Below are positions 29,582 through 38,904 of a stretch of DNA of 52,638 bases, in pieces. This DNA comes from a bacterium. GTDB lineage: Bacteria > Planctomycetota > Planctomycetia > Planctomycetales > Planctomycetaceae. Position 1 is the stretch's first letter. The number at the start of each line of letters is the position of its first letter. The DNA lies in the NCBI GenBank assembly GCA_016124895.1, contig WGMU01000054.1, positions 1 through 52,638 of the forward strand, in the 5' to 3' direction. The position numbers and the translations under genes were made by a program. The notes beneath the pieces were generated by a model. That model saw only the letters and a program-made list of their open reading frames with translations. It did not search any database and was not told where the DNA came from.

Positions 29582-30640
29582 ATGAGTTCATTCACGACCG
29601 AATCTCAGACTTCAGCAGCGTCGGTGGCGCTGGAGGCTGATCGTCCGGTCGAGGCGACGGTCACAGAGGCACGTCCACTGAACTCGGCCACGGCTCCTGG
29701 CTGGTTTCAGAAGCGACGCCAGCGGGCCGCGGCGTCTGAATCCCAATCTTCAAGCGCCGATCCAGTTCAGCAGAAACCGCAGACAGCGGAAACGTCGGTG
29801 TCGCAGAGTGCCACGCTAAGACAGCTCGCACCGGCGATCAAAGCGTCACTGGAAGCCGAGGAGCCGATCGACGACCGCAACTGGAAACAGAAGACGATCG
29901 ACTGGCTGCGCAGAGCCTCTGCAGAAAGTTACGGGGCTTCTCTGCTTGTTCACGCGCTGCTGTTGTTCTGCATGTCGCTCTACATCTTTCAGCTACGAGC
30001 CGACAATGACGCTCTGGCACTTGTCGCGTCGGAAGCGAACACGCTTCCGACGGAGTTCGAGGAAATCGTCGCACTGCAGCTCGATTCTGCAGGCAACGCC
30101 GACGAAACTGCGTTGCCTCAGAACCAGACGGTGCCGTTTCAGGCTGACCCGCTCGTGTCGAGCGACGCGGCAATCGACTTTGCAAAGTACGCCGGCAGTG
30201 GCGACGGCCAGCAGGGCGACGATTCGACCGGTCTGCTCTTTCAATTGCCCAGCGGCGGCAAGGTTGTCTCAGCAGGCAGCTTCACTGCGTGGACTGTGCC
30301 CAAAGATCCCCGCCCCGGAGAAGACTACAAGATCGTCATCATGATCAAGGTTCCGGAAAAGCACCGCCGCTACCGCATCAGCGATCTCAGCGGACAGGTC
30401 ACCGGCACCGACGGTTTCAAACTGGAGATCCCGTTCGGCCGCTTCCGTGACCGCTTCGGCACGCGGATTCAGCGCAGTACCGAGCTGGTCTTCCCGCGCC
30501 GATCCGACTCGGCTCGCGTCGTCGACGGCAATGTGCAGATCGTCGTCGATGTTCCCGGCGCAACGCGGCTGGTCAAGGACACGATCGAGCTGAAATCGCG
30601 GATGCTCAAAGATGAGCAGACACTTGAGATCGAGTTCTGA
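29582..30640 (+). CDS. Single-pass membrane-anchored protein, unknown
   Basis: A 352-residue protein; ATG 29582 is preferred to GTG 29573. Residues 1-115 are polar and cytoplasmic-like (Ser/Ala/Gln-rich). A single hydrophobic helix at about 118-138 (YGASLLVHALLLFCMSLYIF) is followed by an acidic linker (NTLPTEFEEIVALQLD). A folded periplasmic-like domain spans about 215-352 (AGSFTAWTVPKDPRPGEDYK, YRISDLSGQVTGTDGFKLEI, RVVDGNVQIVVDVPGA). The N-in single-helix layout recalls TonB- or FHA-type anchors, but no such motif is present. I do not recognise the family. Confidence 0.75.
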   Translation: MSSFTTESQTSAASVALEADRPVEATVTEARPLNSATAPGWFQKRRQRAAASESQSSSADPVQQKPQTAETSVSQSATLRQLAPAIKASLEAEEPIDDRNWKQKTIDWLRRASAESYGASLLVHALLLFCMSLYIFQLRADNDALALVASEANTLPTEFEEIVALQLDSAGNADETALPQNQTVPFQADPLVSSDAAIDFAKYAGSGDGQQGDDSTGLLFQLPSGGKVVSAGSFTAWTVPKDPRPGEDYKIVIMIKVPEKHRRYRISDLSGQVTGTDGFKLEIPFGRFRDRFGTRIQRSTELVFPRRSDSARVVDGNVQIVVDVPGATRLVKDTIELKSRMLKDEQTLEIEF

Positions 30641-30763
30641 CCGTCGTTGTTGATCACTCCGGCCGCTCCTGCAGACGAGGCAGCAATCGCTCGACGAAGC
30701 AGACGATTCGATAAGTGCCGTCCGGCAGCAGACACGCTTCGATCGCGGAGCGATCAACGACTT

Positions 30764-32110
30764 TCAGCTCAGCCGCAGCCACAGCGCTTTCAGGTAGTCG
30801 GACTCGGGGCAGTTTGTCGCCGTCGGGTGGTCGGGGCCGGCACCTGTGCGATCGAAGATCTGGACGTCTCGCGGAGTGCGCCGCGCGTTCTCGTCGGGAG
30901 CAGCTCCGGGTTCCGGCGGGCCGGCCTGCCGGGCGGCGGAGCAGACCAGCTTCTCGAACTCTTCGCGCGACAGCAGACCGGCACAGGTGAATGTCGCCAT
31001 GATCCCCCCCGGCTTGACAAGCTGCATGGCCAGCCGATTCAGATCGAAGTGTGCCCGGCGGCCCTCTTCGAGTTCCGCTCGCGAGCGAATCAGCTTGGGC
31101 GGGTCGAGCACCAGCACGTCGAACTGCCGACCGTTGCGGACCATGTCGCGCATCCACGCGAACGCGTCGGCGTGAACGCAACGCACGCGGGCCTGATTGA
31201 GATTGGCATTGGACTTCGCAAGCGCCAGCGCGGTTTCGTCGAGATCGATCGCCGTGACATCGCTCGCATTGCCGAGCTTCGCGGCCTGAATCGCAAAGCC
31301 GCCGGTGTAGCAGCAGACGTCGGCAACTGATCGTCCCGCAGTGAACTCAGTCAGCTTGCGACGATTCTCGCGCTGATCGCAGAAGAAGCCCGTCTTGTGG
31401 CCTTCGTCGAAGCGGATGCGGAAACGCGTTCCGAATTCCTGAATCGTCACGCTGTCCGGAGTACCCGGCGACGCGATGACCGGTGCGTCGAAGCCTTCCT
31501 GCGTTTCGCTGTGCGGGCTCGTGCGAATAACAACGTGCTCGGCATCTGTCAGTGACAGCAGTTTCGTTGCCAGAGCCTCGGCCCGCTGAAACATCGCCAG
31601 CGAGAACGCTTCGAGCGACAGCACGTTCGCGTACTGATCGACAACGATGCCCGGCAGGAAATCGCCTTCCGCGTGCAGCAGCCGAACCGCGTCGGTTTGC
31701 TCGCTGATCGAGAACAGATCGCGTCGCAGCGAGACCGCTCGTTCCAGTGTCGCATCCCAGAACGCCTCGTCCGGAGGCACTTCGCCCCAGCGCACAATGC
31801 GGATGCCGACTTCCGCCATCGGGTTGTACCAGCCGAATCCGAGCCGTCCGCCTTCGGTACTGTCGACAGCGACCAGATCGCCCGGCTGAACGGAGTCCGG
31901 TACGTGAGCGATCCGCTTGCGGAAGATGTTCGGATGCGGAAACGTCGTCCGCACGGTGACAACGGGAAGCGACGCCGCGTCATCAACAACGTCGAGCGGT
32001 CGTGGCGCCGTACTGATCTCGAAGGTTCGAGCGTGACGGGGGCGGTTCTCGCGTCGGTACTGGGGACGGTCGGGACGGCGAGGCTTGTCAGAACGGTAAG
32101 GAGCAGGCAT
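30764..32110 (-). CDS. RlmI-like class I SAM-dependent rRNA methyltransferase
   Basis: A 448-residue methyltransferase. The first 30 residues are a basic, Arg/Pro-rich extension (KPRRPDRPQYRRENRPRHA). A PUA domain follows (HPNIFRKRIAHVPDSVQPGD), then the RlmI-type middle domain (GDFLPGIVVDQYANVLSLEAF) and the Rossmann methyltransferase domain: FFCDQRENRR, VADVCCYTGGFAIQAAKLG (SAM motif I), VTAIDLDETAL, and VLVLDPPKLIRS (motif IV). The catalytic-Cys region CAGLLSREEFEKL matches the TCS-type motif site. RlmI methylates C1962 of 23S rRNA in E. coli; the same target is likely here but not certain. It is divergent from hemW. Confidence 0.9.
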   Translation of the reverse strand: MPAPYRSDKPRRPDRPQYRRENRPRHARTFEISTAPRPLDVVDDAASLPVVTVRTTFPHPNIFRKRIAHVPDSVQPGDLVAVDSTEGGRLGFGWYNPMAEVGIRIVRWGEVPPDEAFWDATLERAVSLRRDLFSISEQTDAVRLLHAEGDFLPGIVVDQYANVLSLEAFSLAMFQRAEALATKLLSLTDAEHVVIRTSPHSETQEGFDAPVIASPGTPDSVTIQEFGTRFRIRFDEGHKTGFFCDQRENRRKLTEFTAGRSVADVCCYTGGFAIQAAKLGNASDVTAIDLDETALALAKSNANLNQARVRCVHADAFAWMRDMVRNGRQFDVLVLDPPKLIRSRAELEEGRRAHFDLNRLAMQLVKPGGIMATFTCAGLLSREEFEKLVCSAARQAGPPEPGAAPDENARRTPRDVQIFDRTGAGPDHPTATNCPESDYLKALWLRLS

Positions 32111-32223
32111 CAGGCAGGCTTCAAACAGGACGAATGCCCGATCTGCTGGCGAGTCGGTAAGCTGCGTCCCTGTGTTGCAAAACGTTGTTTGTCGAGCCGT
32201 CTTCCGCAGCCAGAGCTGACCGA

Positions 32224-33348
32224 GTGACTCAACCGCGAGCAGTCTACATTCACGTTCCGTTTTGTGCGCACCGCTGCGGGTATTGCGATTTCACGCTGAT
32301 CGCCGGGCGGGATGACCTGGCGGGAGCGTACCTCGACGCCCTGCAGGCCGAGATCGAACGCTCGCCGCTGACCGAACCGCTCGACACGCTGTTTCTGGGC
32401 GGCGGCACTCCGACGCAGCTTGACGAGCCGCACCTGCAGCGGCTGCTGGATTTGCTGCGTTCGGCGTTTCGATTCAGTCCGGACATCGAATTCAACGTCG
32501 AGGCCAATCCGGACGGTCTGACCGACGCGAAGCTCGACGCGCTGGCCAATGCCGGTGTCAAGCGGCTGAGTCTCGGTGTGCAGTCGTTCGATGACCGGTT
32601 CCTGAGCGTGCTCGAACGTCGACACTCCAGCGAGTCCGCGATCGAAGCGTTTGGTCGTTGCCGGTCGAGGTTTCCAGATGTCAGTCTCGACCTGATCTTC
32701 GCCGTGCCGGGTCAGACGCTCGCCGACTGGCAGCACGATCTGCAGACGGCAATCGCCCTGCAGCCGAATCAGGTCTCGACGTACGGTCTGACGTTTGAAA
32801 AGGGCACGACGTTCTGGACGCGGCGCGAGAAAGGCCAGCTCGATCAGGCCGACGATTCGCTTGAACGATCAATGTACGGCGCCGCGATGGACCAGCTTGC
32901 CGCTGCCGGGTTCGAGCATTACGAAATCTCCAGCTTCGCCCGGCCAGGCTTCCGCTGCCGGCACAACCAGGTTTACTGGAACGGCGGCGAGTACCTCGGT
33001 TTCGGGCCCGGTGCAGCGAGCTTCGATGGCGGCGTTCGCTGGCAGAACCACCGCAGCACAACAACCTGGATCCGCAAAGTGCTCGCCGGAGAAGACGCCA
33101 TCGGCGATCGCGAACAACTCGACCCCGAAGCCTCCGCCCGCGAACACCTCATTCTCGGCCTGCGCCAGATCGAGGGCCTCAACGTCGCCGCCTTCGAGAC
33201 ACAAACCGGCTTCGCCCTTGAACCTCTCGGCGGCGAAGCGCTCAGCCGTCTCCAGGATCAGTCCCTGCTCGAACTGACGGATGACACTCTCCGCCTGACC
33301 CGTGAAGGCCGGTTCTTCTACGACACAGTCGCGGCAGACCTCGTTTGA
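32224..33348 (+). CDS. hemW: HemW-like radical SAM protein (heme chaperone)
   Basis: A 374-residue radical SAM protein. The cluster motif C-x3-C-x2-C is CAHRCGYCDF after YIHVPF. LDTLFLGGGTPTQL, FNVEANPDGLTD, VKRLSLGVQSFDDR, FPDVSLDLIFAVPGQTLADW and YEISSFARPGFRCRHNQVYW are the standard HemW/HemN-like blocks. GTG 32224 puts the usual few residues before YIHVPFC; TTG 32185 is an alternative. HemW proteins act in heme trafficking and not as coproporphyrinogen oxidases; the DF after the third Cys fits HemW. The stop codon at 33346-33348 lies inside the arm of a palindromic repeat. Confidence 0.92.
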   Translation: MTQPRAVYIHVPFCAHRCGYCDFTLIAGRDDLAGAYLDALQAEIERSPLTEPLDTLFLGGGTPTQLDEPHLQRLLDLLRSAFRFSPDIEFNVEANPDGLTDAKLDALANAGVKRLSLGVQSFDDRFLSVLERRHSSESAIEAFGRCRSRFPDVSLDLIFAVPGQTLADWQHDLQTAIALQPNQVSTYGLTFEKGTTFWTRREKGQLDQADDSLERSMYGAAMDQLAAAGFEHYEISSFARPGFRCRHNQVYWNGGEYLGFGPGAASFDGGVRWQNHRSTTTWIRKVLAGEDAIGDREQLDPEASAREHLILGLRQIEGLNVAAFETQTGFALEPLGGEALSRLQDQSLLELTDDTLRLTREGRFFYDTVAADLV

Positions 33349-33420
33349 CCCGAAGCCGCAGGCGACGGCGTTGCTGTCGCTGCCAAACTCAAACGCCATC
33401 GCCTCCGGCTTAGGGTCAAA
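33344..33420. repeat. Palindromic repeat, 29-base arms, overlapping the hemW stop
   Basis: The left arm 33344-33372 (TTTGACCCGAAGCCG...) and the right arm 33392-33420 (...CCGGCTTAGGGTCAAA) pair at 26 of 29 positions. The TGA stop of hemW (33346-33348) is inside the left arm. The remaining gap to the next start at 33585 shows nothing else. Confidence 0.85.
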
Positions 33421-33584
33421 CTGGTTACAGGGGAAATCCTCGTCGTAAGTGCTGTAAACGCTCACAGAAACCAAGCTCCTACTTGCCGTGTTCATGGCGG
33501 TCGGCTGATAATCTATGGCTTCGTCGCGCACTCTCGAATCTTTCATTCGCGACGCTGGTTGAATTCGACTGTGGGAGACACGCT

Positions 33585-35039
33585 GTGACGTCTGATTTTC
33601 CTCTGCCGGCTGCTGATTCGGGACGCGTTCTCGGGCGTCTGTCGCGGCGTGATGTGCTGAAGGTCGGATCGTTGAGTGTCTCAACGGGTCTGTTGCCGGC
33701 CATGGGGGTTCAGGCGGCGAATTCAGTGACTGCGGATCGGCAGCATCCGGGGCGGGCTCAGTCCGTCATCTTCCTCTGGATGGGCGGCGGCGTTACGCAG
33801 CTTGAGTCGCTCGATCCAAAACCCGACGCGCCCGAGGAGATCGGCGGAACGTGCTCGGCGATCGACACCGCGCTGCCCGGCGTTCACTTCAGCGAGACCT
33901 GCCCGAACCTGGCCCGCATCGCCAATGACCTCGCCGTGCTGCGGACGTTTTCGCATGACAGCAACGATCACCTGCTGAGCCAAGTCTACACGTTGTCGGG
34001 CCGCAAGGTCACCGCGCAGCAACTCTTCTCCGAACCGAATATCGGAGCGATCGTCTCAAAGCTGTACGGACCGCGAAACGGCCTGCCGGGTTATATCGCC
34101 GTGCCGGGGATCACTCGGCCAGGTCCGCCGCCGCATAACCTGTTTGTCGGTGGCTGGCTGGGAGCGCAGTACGCTCCGTTCTGTCTGGGCGGCCAGCCCG
34201 AGCAGCCGGACTTCACCGTCGGTGAGAAGGAGCCGAACCCGTCGCCCGAGGCGCACGAGGATCTCGTACCGACGATTCTGGAAATGCCGGAGGGCATCAG
34301 CGTCAGTCGCGTTGATCGGCGGTCCACTCTTCGCGATCAGATCGAATCGGCTCTGCGGAACTCGGAAGCGAATGGCCGGCTCGCTGCGATGGAAGGTCAC
34401 TACTCAAGTGCCATGCGGCTGCTGACCTCGGCGGGTATTCGTGACGCATTCGACGTGACAAAGGAAGACGTGGCCACTCGCGAGGCGTACGGCGCGACGA
34501 AGATCGGCGGACGCTGCCTGATGGCTCGTCGGCTGGTCGAAGCCGGCGCCCGGTTCGTCATGGTCGATTACGGCTACGACCCGGATTACGGCAACCTGTG
34601 GGACAACCACAACGCTCCGTCACAGAACTTCCCGCACATCTGCGAGATGGCCAAACGCGGCTACCACGTTGCCGGAATGGACCGCGCCTTTGCCGGACTG
34701 ATCACCGACCTGAAACAGCGCGGGTTGCTCGACTCAACGCTCGTCGTCTTCCTGACCGAGTTCGGCCGAACGCCCAAGATCAACAGCAATGGCGGCCGCG
34801 ATCACTGGGGAGCGTGCGGTTCGCTCTTCTTCACCGGAGCCGGCACGCAGGTCGGACAGGTTATCGGCCAGAGTGACGAGCAGGCGGCCTACCCGGTGAC
34901 TCGACATTACGGCCCGGCCGACGTCGCGGCGTCTATCTACACAGCCATGGGCATCGACCCGAACGATCGTGTCTACGACCGACAGAACCGTCCGGTCGCG
35001 ATCCTCGACCACGGCCAGCCGATTGAAGGGCTGCTGTAG
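33585..35039 (+). CDS. DUF1501 family Tat-exported protein (copy 3, divergent)
   Basis: A 484-residue DUF1501 protein. GTG 33585 follows GGGAGA and gives a Tat signal (LSRRDVLKVGSLSVSTG) starting near residue 22. Signatures: VIFLWMGGGVTQLESLDPKP, HDSNDHLLSQVYTLSGRK, LVVFLTEFGRTPKINSNGGR, DHWGACGSLFFTGAGTQVGQ and the C-terminal NRPVAILDHGQPIEGLL. It is of another subgroup than copies 1 and 2: GRDHW in place of GRDHH, and no FRFQGRD tail. Like them it has no DUF1553 partner. After it, 35040-35191 holds no gene. Confidence 0.93.
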   Translation: MTSDFPLPAADSGRVLGRLSRRDVLKVGSLSVSTGLLPAMGVQAANSVTADRQHPGRAQSVIFLWMGGGVTQLESLDPKPDAPEEIGGTCSAIDTALPGVHFSETCPNLARIANDLAVLRTFSHDSNDHLLSQVYTLSGRKVTAQQLFSEPNIGAIVSKLYGPRNGLPGYIAVPGITRPGPPPHNLFVGGWLGAQYAPFCLGGQPEQPDFTVGEKEPNPSPEAHEDLVPTILEMPEGISVSRVDRRSTLRDQIESALRNSEANGRLAAMEGHYSSAMRLLTSAGIRDAFDVTKEDVATREAYGATKIGGRCLMARRLVEAGARFVMVDYGYDPDYGNLWDNHNAPSQNFPHICEMAKRGYHVAGMDRAFAGLITDLKQRGLLDSTLVVFLTEFGRTPKINSNGGRDHWGACGSLFFTGAGTQVGQVIGQSDEQAAYPVTRHYGPADVAASIYTAMGIDPNDRVYDRQNRPVAILDHGQPIEGLL

Positions 35040-35191
35040 CAGCGTTCCAGACAGGCTGACTTTGAACAGGAACAAACGGAGAGAACAGAGTCTCTATAGC
35101 CTCTGTTTTCTCCAATCCACACCCTGAATCACTTTGTTGTATACAGGGCGTTTGATCATGCGCCGTCGAAGCAGGCAGCGTGGCCGCTGCA

Positions 35192-35386
35192 TCAGATCGA
35201 AGCAGGAACAGGAATCTGAAGAACCCGGCAGATGCCGCGAACTGTCCCGTTCTTGATTTCCCGGAACAGGGACGCGAGTCAGCTCAACCGGGTTGAGCCA
35301 CACGTCGTGTTTCCCGCCATGATGATGCAACACACAGCCGTGACTCCGCAGATGCTCTTCTGCTCTTCCAGTTTCTGACGAGTCAC
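35192..35386 (-). pseudogene. hicA toxin remnant (multiple frameshifts)
   Basis: A decayed HicA-type mRNA interferase toxin. From GTG 35386, which overlaps the hicB stop as GTGA, the frame reads TRQKLEE and is then broken by a perfect 8-bp tandem duplication (TGCTCTTC at 35353-35360 and 35361-35368, plus strand). Past it, another frame reads EHLRSHGCVLHHHGGKHDVW then LNPVELTRVPV, with the HicA catalytic His in the G-G-K-H motif. A second break near 35261-35272 shifts to EIKNGTVRGICRVLQIPVPA ending at TGA 35192. Together the pieces make about 60 residues of a HicA. At least two frameshifts make function very unlikely. Confidence 0.85.
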
Positions 35387-35615
35387 GGCGCGGAACTCGA
35401 CGGAGCATTCAGCGCGAGCTGGCTGACAAGTTGCAGACGCGACTGCTTGAGCGCTTCGGCGGCGTCGCGAGCGTTCTCGAACGCTTCTTCCAGCGTTTCA
35501 GCCTGCGTGATCAGTTCCGGGCGAACGGCGAATTGACGACGAATCCGCCTTCTTCCGCAGATTCCAGCGTGATGACAGACTCGCCGTTGCTGACGGTGTA
35601 AAGTTGACTGCTCAC
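35383..35615 (-). pseudogene. hicB antitoxin remnant (one frameshift)
   Basis: A short HicB-like antitoxin. GTG 35615 follows GAGGAGAAA and reads SSQLYTVSNGESVITLESAE then EGGFVVNSPFARN-stop. The -/+1 frame continues PELITQAETLEEAFENARDA then AEALKQSRLQL to TGA 35383, the partial RNase H-like HicB core. Loss of one base between 35521 and 35522 (restoring SPFxPELITQ) would join both parts to about 78 residues. It overlaps hicA by four bases as in intact modules, so this was a true hicBA operon, now dead. Confidence 0.85.
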
Positions 35616-35931
35616 GCGATTTCTCCTCGCTCATCTATTCGACGCGTACGTCCCGTTTCGTTCCGCCATACTCCCCCCGACCACAGCGACTTGACAGCAC
35701 AGGATTGCGCTCCTGTTCCTGCGTCCGTTGACTTATCACGGAACAGAACTTGCAAACGCTGACTCGCGGCGGCAGGCCGCATTGTCGGATCGATGGCCGT
35801 GGATTAGTCTCTTCGGGTTTGACCCCGCTGTCCGGGATCGTCTGGCGACACTTCTGATTGAACGGCGTGGCGACTGAGTGGTCGCTGACTGGTCAAGGAT
35901 GAAAATCGCCGCGGACCAGGGAAGGGCGTTG
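35616..35931. other. Gap of about 316 bases, no gene seen
   Basis: This holds the presumed promoter region of the decayed hicBA pair (minus strand) and of the TPR-peptidase gene (plus strand). I see no repeat, RNA gene or convincing -35/-10 pair. Confidence 0.5.
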
Positions 35932-38733
35932 ATGTCGGGACGTCGTTCGCAGAGTTGCCGATCGGCCGCTGCATCGCGGTTAGTGTCGATCCTCGCGAAG
36001 ACCGTTCGGCTTCCCGCATTCGCCGTTGCTCTGCTGCTTCTGTCCGGCAGCCTTTCACCATCTGCCAGCGCCGCGGAACTCAACGAATGCCGCGAGATGC
36101 TGCGGACCGGGCAGTATGCCGAATGCATTGCGGCAACCGCCGAAGCCTTTGCGAAGCGTCGGTACGGCGAATCCTGGCCGGTGCTGCAGACCGAAGCCGA
36201 GATGGCACTCGGACGATACGGGGAAGCACTGCGCACAGTCGAACTCGGTGTCGAACGTTATTCGTGGAGCATCCGCCTGCGGTGGCTGGGGCGCGACGCG
36301 GCCCTGCGGAACGGGCAGCCGGAACTTGCTGAGACGCGGCTGGCAGAGATTCGCGAGCTGATTCAGAAGTTCTCGTGGCGTTACACCGACGCCGAAGAAC
36401 TGGTCGTGCTCGGACAGATCGATCAGCTCGACGGGAAGGACGCGAAGGACGTTCTGGCGGATCGGTTCGAGAAAGCTCGTGACCGCAACAAGTACACGCG
36501 CGGTCCGTGGCTGGCGATCGGGCAACTGGCGCTCGATAAGGACGACGCGGCGTTCGCTGCCGAGACGTTCGGCGAGGCACTTAAGCAGTTTGAGAATGAT
36601 CCCGACCTGCACTTCGGCATGGCGCAGGCTCTGTCGAGTTCCGATTCCCAGGCGTCGATGCTGCATCTGGCGGCGGCGCTTGAAGCGAATCCCAAACACA
36701 TTCCGACGCTGCTGTTTCAGGCTCAGCGTCTGATTCAGGCGGAATCGTACGAGCAGGCGGAATCGCTGATTCAGCGGGTGCTCGACGTCAATCCGCTGTG
36801 GCCGGAAGTCTGGGCCTGCCGCGCGGCGATCGCGCATCTGACGAACGATCCTCGCGGTGAGATCGCGTACCGCGACGCGGCTCTCGCACGCTGGAAGTCG
36901 AACGCGAAGGTCGACTATCTGATCGGGAAGCTGCTGTCTCAGCACTACCGCTTCAGCGAGGGGGCCGCGTATCAGTACCGGTCGCTGCTGATCAATCCGG
37001 AGTTTATCGCGGCGAAACGGCAGCTCGCTCAGGACCTGCTGCGGCTGGGCGACGAAGCGGACGGCTGGGACCTGGCGAACGAAGCTTACGGACTCGACCA
37101 GTACAACGTCGCGAACTTTAACCTGCTGGAACTGCACGACGAGCTGAAAAAGTTTGTCACGCTACAGGACGAATCATTCACCCTGCGGATGGATCGCCAG
37201 GAAGCGCTGCTGTACGGCGACGAAGCGCTGGCGCTGCTGAACCGCGCGAAGCAGACGCTTTGTGCGAAGTACGGCCTCGATCTGAAACAGAAAGTCGTCG
37301 TCGAGATCTTCCCGAACGAGGACGACTTCGCGGTGCGAACATTCGGGATGCCGGCGGTCGAAGGGTTCCTCGGTGTCTGCTTCGGGCGAGTGATCACGGC
37401 GAACAGTCCGGCATCACGGCGGGAGAATCCGTCGAACTGGCAGTCGGTGCTGTGGCACGAGTTCTGTCACGTCGTGACGCTCGAACTGACCAGTAACCGC
37501 ATTCCGCGCTGGCTCAGCGAGGGCATGTCGGTTTATGAGGAACTGCAGGCGGATTCCCGCTGGGGCCAGCGAATGACCCCGAAGTACCGCGCGCACATCC
37601 TCGACGGAAAACACACGCCGCTGAGTGAACTCAGCAGCGCGTTCATGAATCCCGAAAGCGGCTGGCATTTGCAGTTCGCGTATTTCGAGTCGTCGCTGGC
37701 CGTCGCGTTCCTGATCGAAAAGTTCGGCACCGAAGCCATGCAGAACGTACTGCGCGATCTGCGAGCGGGCCTGCCCGTCAACGTGGCACTTGACCGCCGC
37801 TGCGAGGACATCGCCAAACTCGAAGCTGATTTCGATCTCTGGCTCCGGCAGCAGGCCGCGGGACTCGCGCCGAAAGTCGACTGGGGACCGATGCTGCCGG
37901 ACGAGCCAGTTGCGGCGAACTCGACCGAAGAGAAGCCGGCAGCCGACCCGTCTGACGCTAAGCCGCCCCCGACTCCGAAGCATCCGCTGCTCGACGAAAA
38001 CGGTGTGCTGAACTGGCCGCGTCTGGAAGCGTGGCTGCGCGAGCATCCGAATCACTTCGTCGGGATGATGCTGCGAGCTGACGCCGAACTGAAAAAGAAA
38101 GACTGGCCGGCGGCCGAGCAGACGCTCAAGCAGCTCATCGAGATTTATCCCGAGTACAACGGTGGCGACAATGCGTACGAAAAGCTTGCCAGCGTTTATC
38201 AGACGACCGAACGACCGCAGGATGAGCGGGCGGTGCTCGAGCGCTTCGTTCAGCAAACCGCCGATGGTGTCTCGGCCAACCTGCGGCTCGTCGAACTGCA
38301 GTCAGACGCGGATGATTGGCTCGCAGTGCGAGCGTCCGCTCAGCGTCTGCTGGCGGTTGATCCGTTGCTGAGGAACGTTCACGAAGCCGCGGCGACGGCG
38401 GCGGAGCATCTTGATCAGCCGAACGAAGTCGCGACGGCGCTGCGGCGAGTGGCTCAGCTCGACCCCGACGACCCGGCGGGCGTCCACCTGAGACTGGCAC
38501 AGGCGCTGCATTCGATTGGCCGGAATGACGAAGCAAAACGGCACGTCCTGCAGGCGCTCGAAGAGGCTCCGCGTTACCGCGAGGCTCACTGGCTGCTGCT
38601 GAAACTGGTCCGTGGAACATCGGCCTCCGAAGCCGGATCCGACTCACCGGCGGCTTCTCAGGTTGATGCTGTCTCGCAGCCTGCAGCGGCGGGTACGATC
38701 GAACCGGAAACGAAACCGCGAGTCAATCAGTAA
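35932..38733 (+). CDS. Exported TPR protein with HExxH metallopeptidase (peptidase MA-like) domain
   Basis: A 933-residue protein. ATG 35932 behind GGGAAGGG is preferred to ATG 35899. Signal: LPAFAVALLLLSGSLSPSASA. Residues 50-430 are helical TPR-like repeats (CREMLRTGQYAECIAATAEA, PWLAIGQLALDKDDAAFAAE, LLFQAQRLIQAESYEQAESL). The gluzincin core has H509-E-F-C-H513 in VLWHEFCHVVTLEL and Glu530 in WLSEGMSVYEE, the zinc ligands and catalytic Glu of the peptidase MA family. Then an acidic/Pro linker (about 660-690) and more TPRs (PAAEQTLKQLIEIYPEYNGG, DEAKRHVLQALEEAPRYREA). A secreted or periplasmic protease with protein-binding repeats is likely; the substrate is unknown. It heads the co-directional block with DUF4159 and MoxR. 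Confidence 0.92.
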   Translation: MSGRRSQSCRSAAASRLVSILAKTVRLPAFAVALLLLSGSLSPSASAAELNECREMLRTGQYAECIAATAEAFAKRRYGESWPVLQTEAEMALGRYGEALRTVELGVERYSWSIRLRWLGRDAALRNGQPELAETRLAEIRELIQKFSWRYTDAEELVVLGQIDQLDGKDAKDVLADRFEKARDRNKYTRGPWLAIGQLALDKDDAAFAAETFGEALKQFENDPDLHFGMAQALSSSDSQASMLHLAAALEANPKHIPTLLFQAQRLIQAESYEQAESLIQRVLDVNPLWPEVWACRAAIAHLTNDPRGEIAYRDAALARWKSNAKVDYLIGKLLSQHYRFSEGAAYQYRSLLINPEFIAAKRQLAQDLLRLGDEADGWDLANEAYGLDQYNVANFNLLELHDELKKFVTLQDESFTLRMDRQEALLYGDEALALLNRAKQTLCAKYGLDLKQKVVVEIFPNEDDFAVRTFGMPAVEGFLGVCFGRVITANSPASRRENPSNWQSVLWHEFCHVVTLELTSNRIPRWLSEGMSVYEELQADSRWGQRMTPKYRAHILDGKHTPLSELSSAFMNPESGWHLQFAYFESSLAVAFLIEKFGTEAMQNVLRDLRAGLPVNVALDRRCEDIAKLEADFDLWLRQQAAGLAPKVDWGPMLPDEPVAANSTEEKPAADPSDAKPPPTPKHPLLDENGVLNWPRLEAWLREHPNHFVGMMLRADAELKKKDWPAAEQTLKQLIEIYPEYNGGDNAYEKLASVYQTTERPQDERAVLERFVQQTADGVSANLRLVELQSDADDWLAVRASAQRLLAVDPLLRNVHEAAATAAEHLDQPNEVATALRRVAQLDPDDPAGVHLRLAQALHSIGRNDEAKRHVLQALEEAPRYREAHWLLLKLVRGTSASEAGSDSPAASQVDAVSQPAAAGTIEPETKPRVNQ

Positions 38734-38795
38734 TCAGGGCTTCAGGCGGGAAGACTCAGGAATGGGTTCAACAGAACTTTGCGAACTGAATTGAT

Positions 38796-38853
38796 AGCGG
38801 AAGGGCGCAAGCCCTCCGGCAACGCGGGGCCGGACGGCTTGCGCCGTTCCGCT
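38796..38853. repeat. Palindromic repeat, 25-base arms
   Basis: The left arm 38796-38820 (AGCGGAAGGGCGCAAGCCCT...) pairs with 38829-38853 (...GGCTTGCGCCGTTCCGCT) over 25 bases with a short loop. It lies between the TPR-peptidase and the DUF4159 gene. Confidence 0.8.
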
Positions 38854-38904
38854 AAAAGGGAACAGGTTTCAGCACGTTGCTCAGGCAGAAACGAACGGCT
38901 CATC

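Noticed and set aside
36055-37137. 360-codon minus-strand frame over the TPR-peptidase gene
   Set aside because: It runs opposite a gene with signal peptide, TPRs and HExxH; composition is Arg/Leu/Gln-biased as expected for a GC-rich shadow frame.
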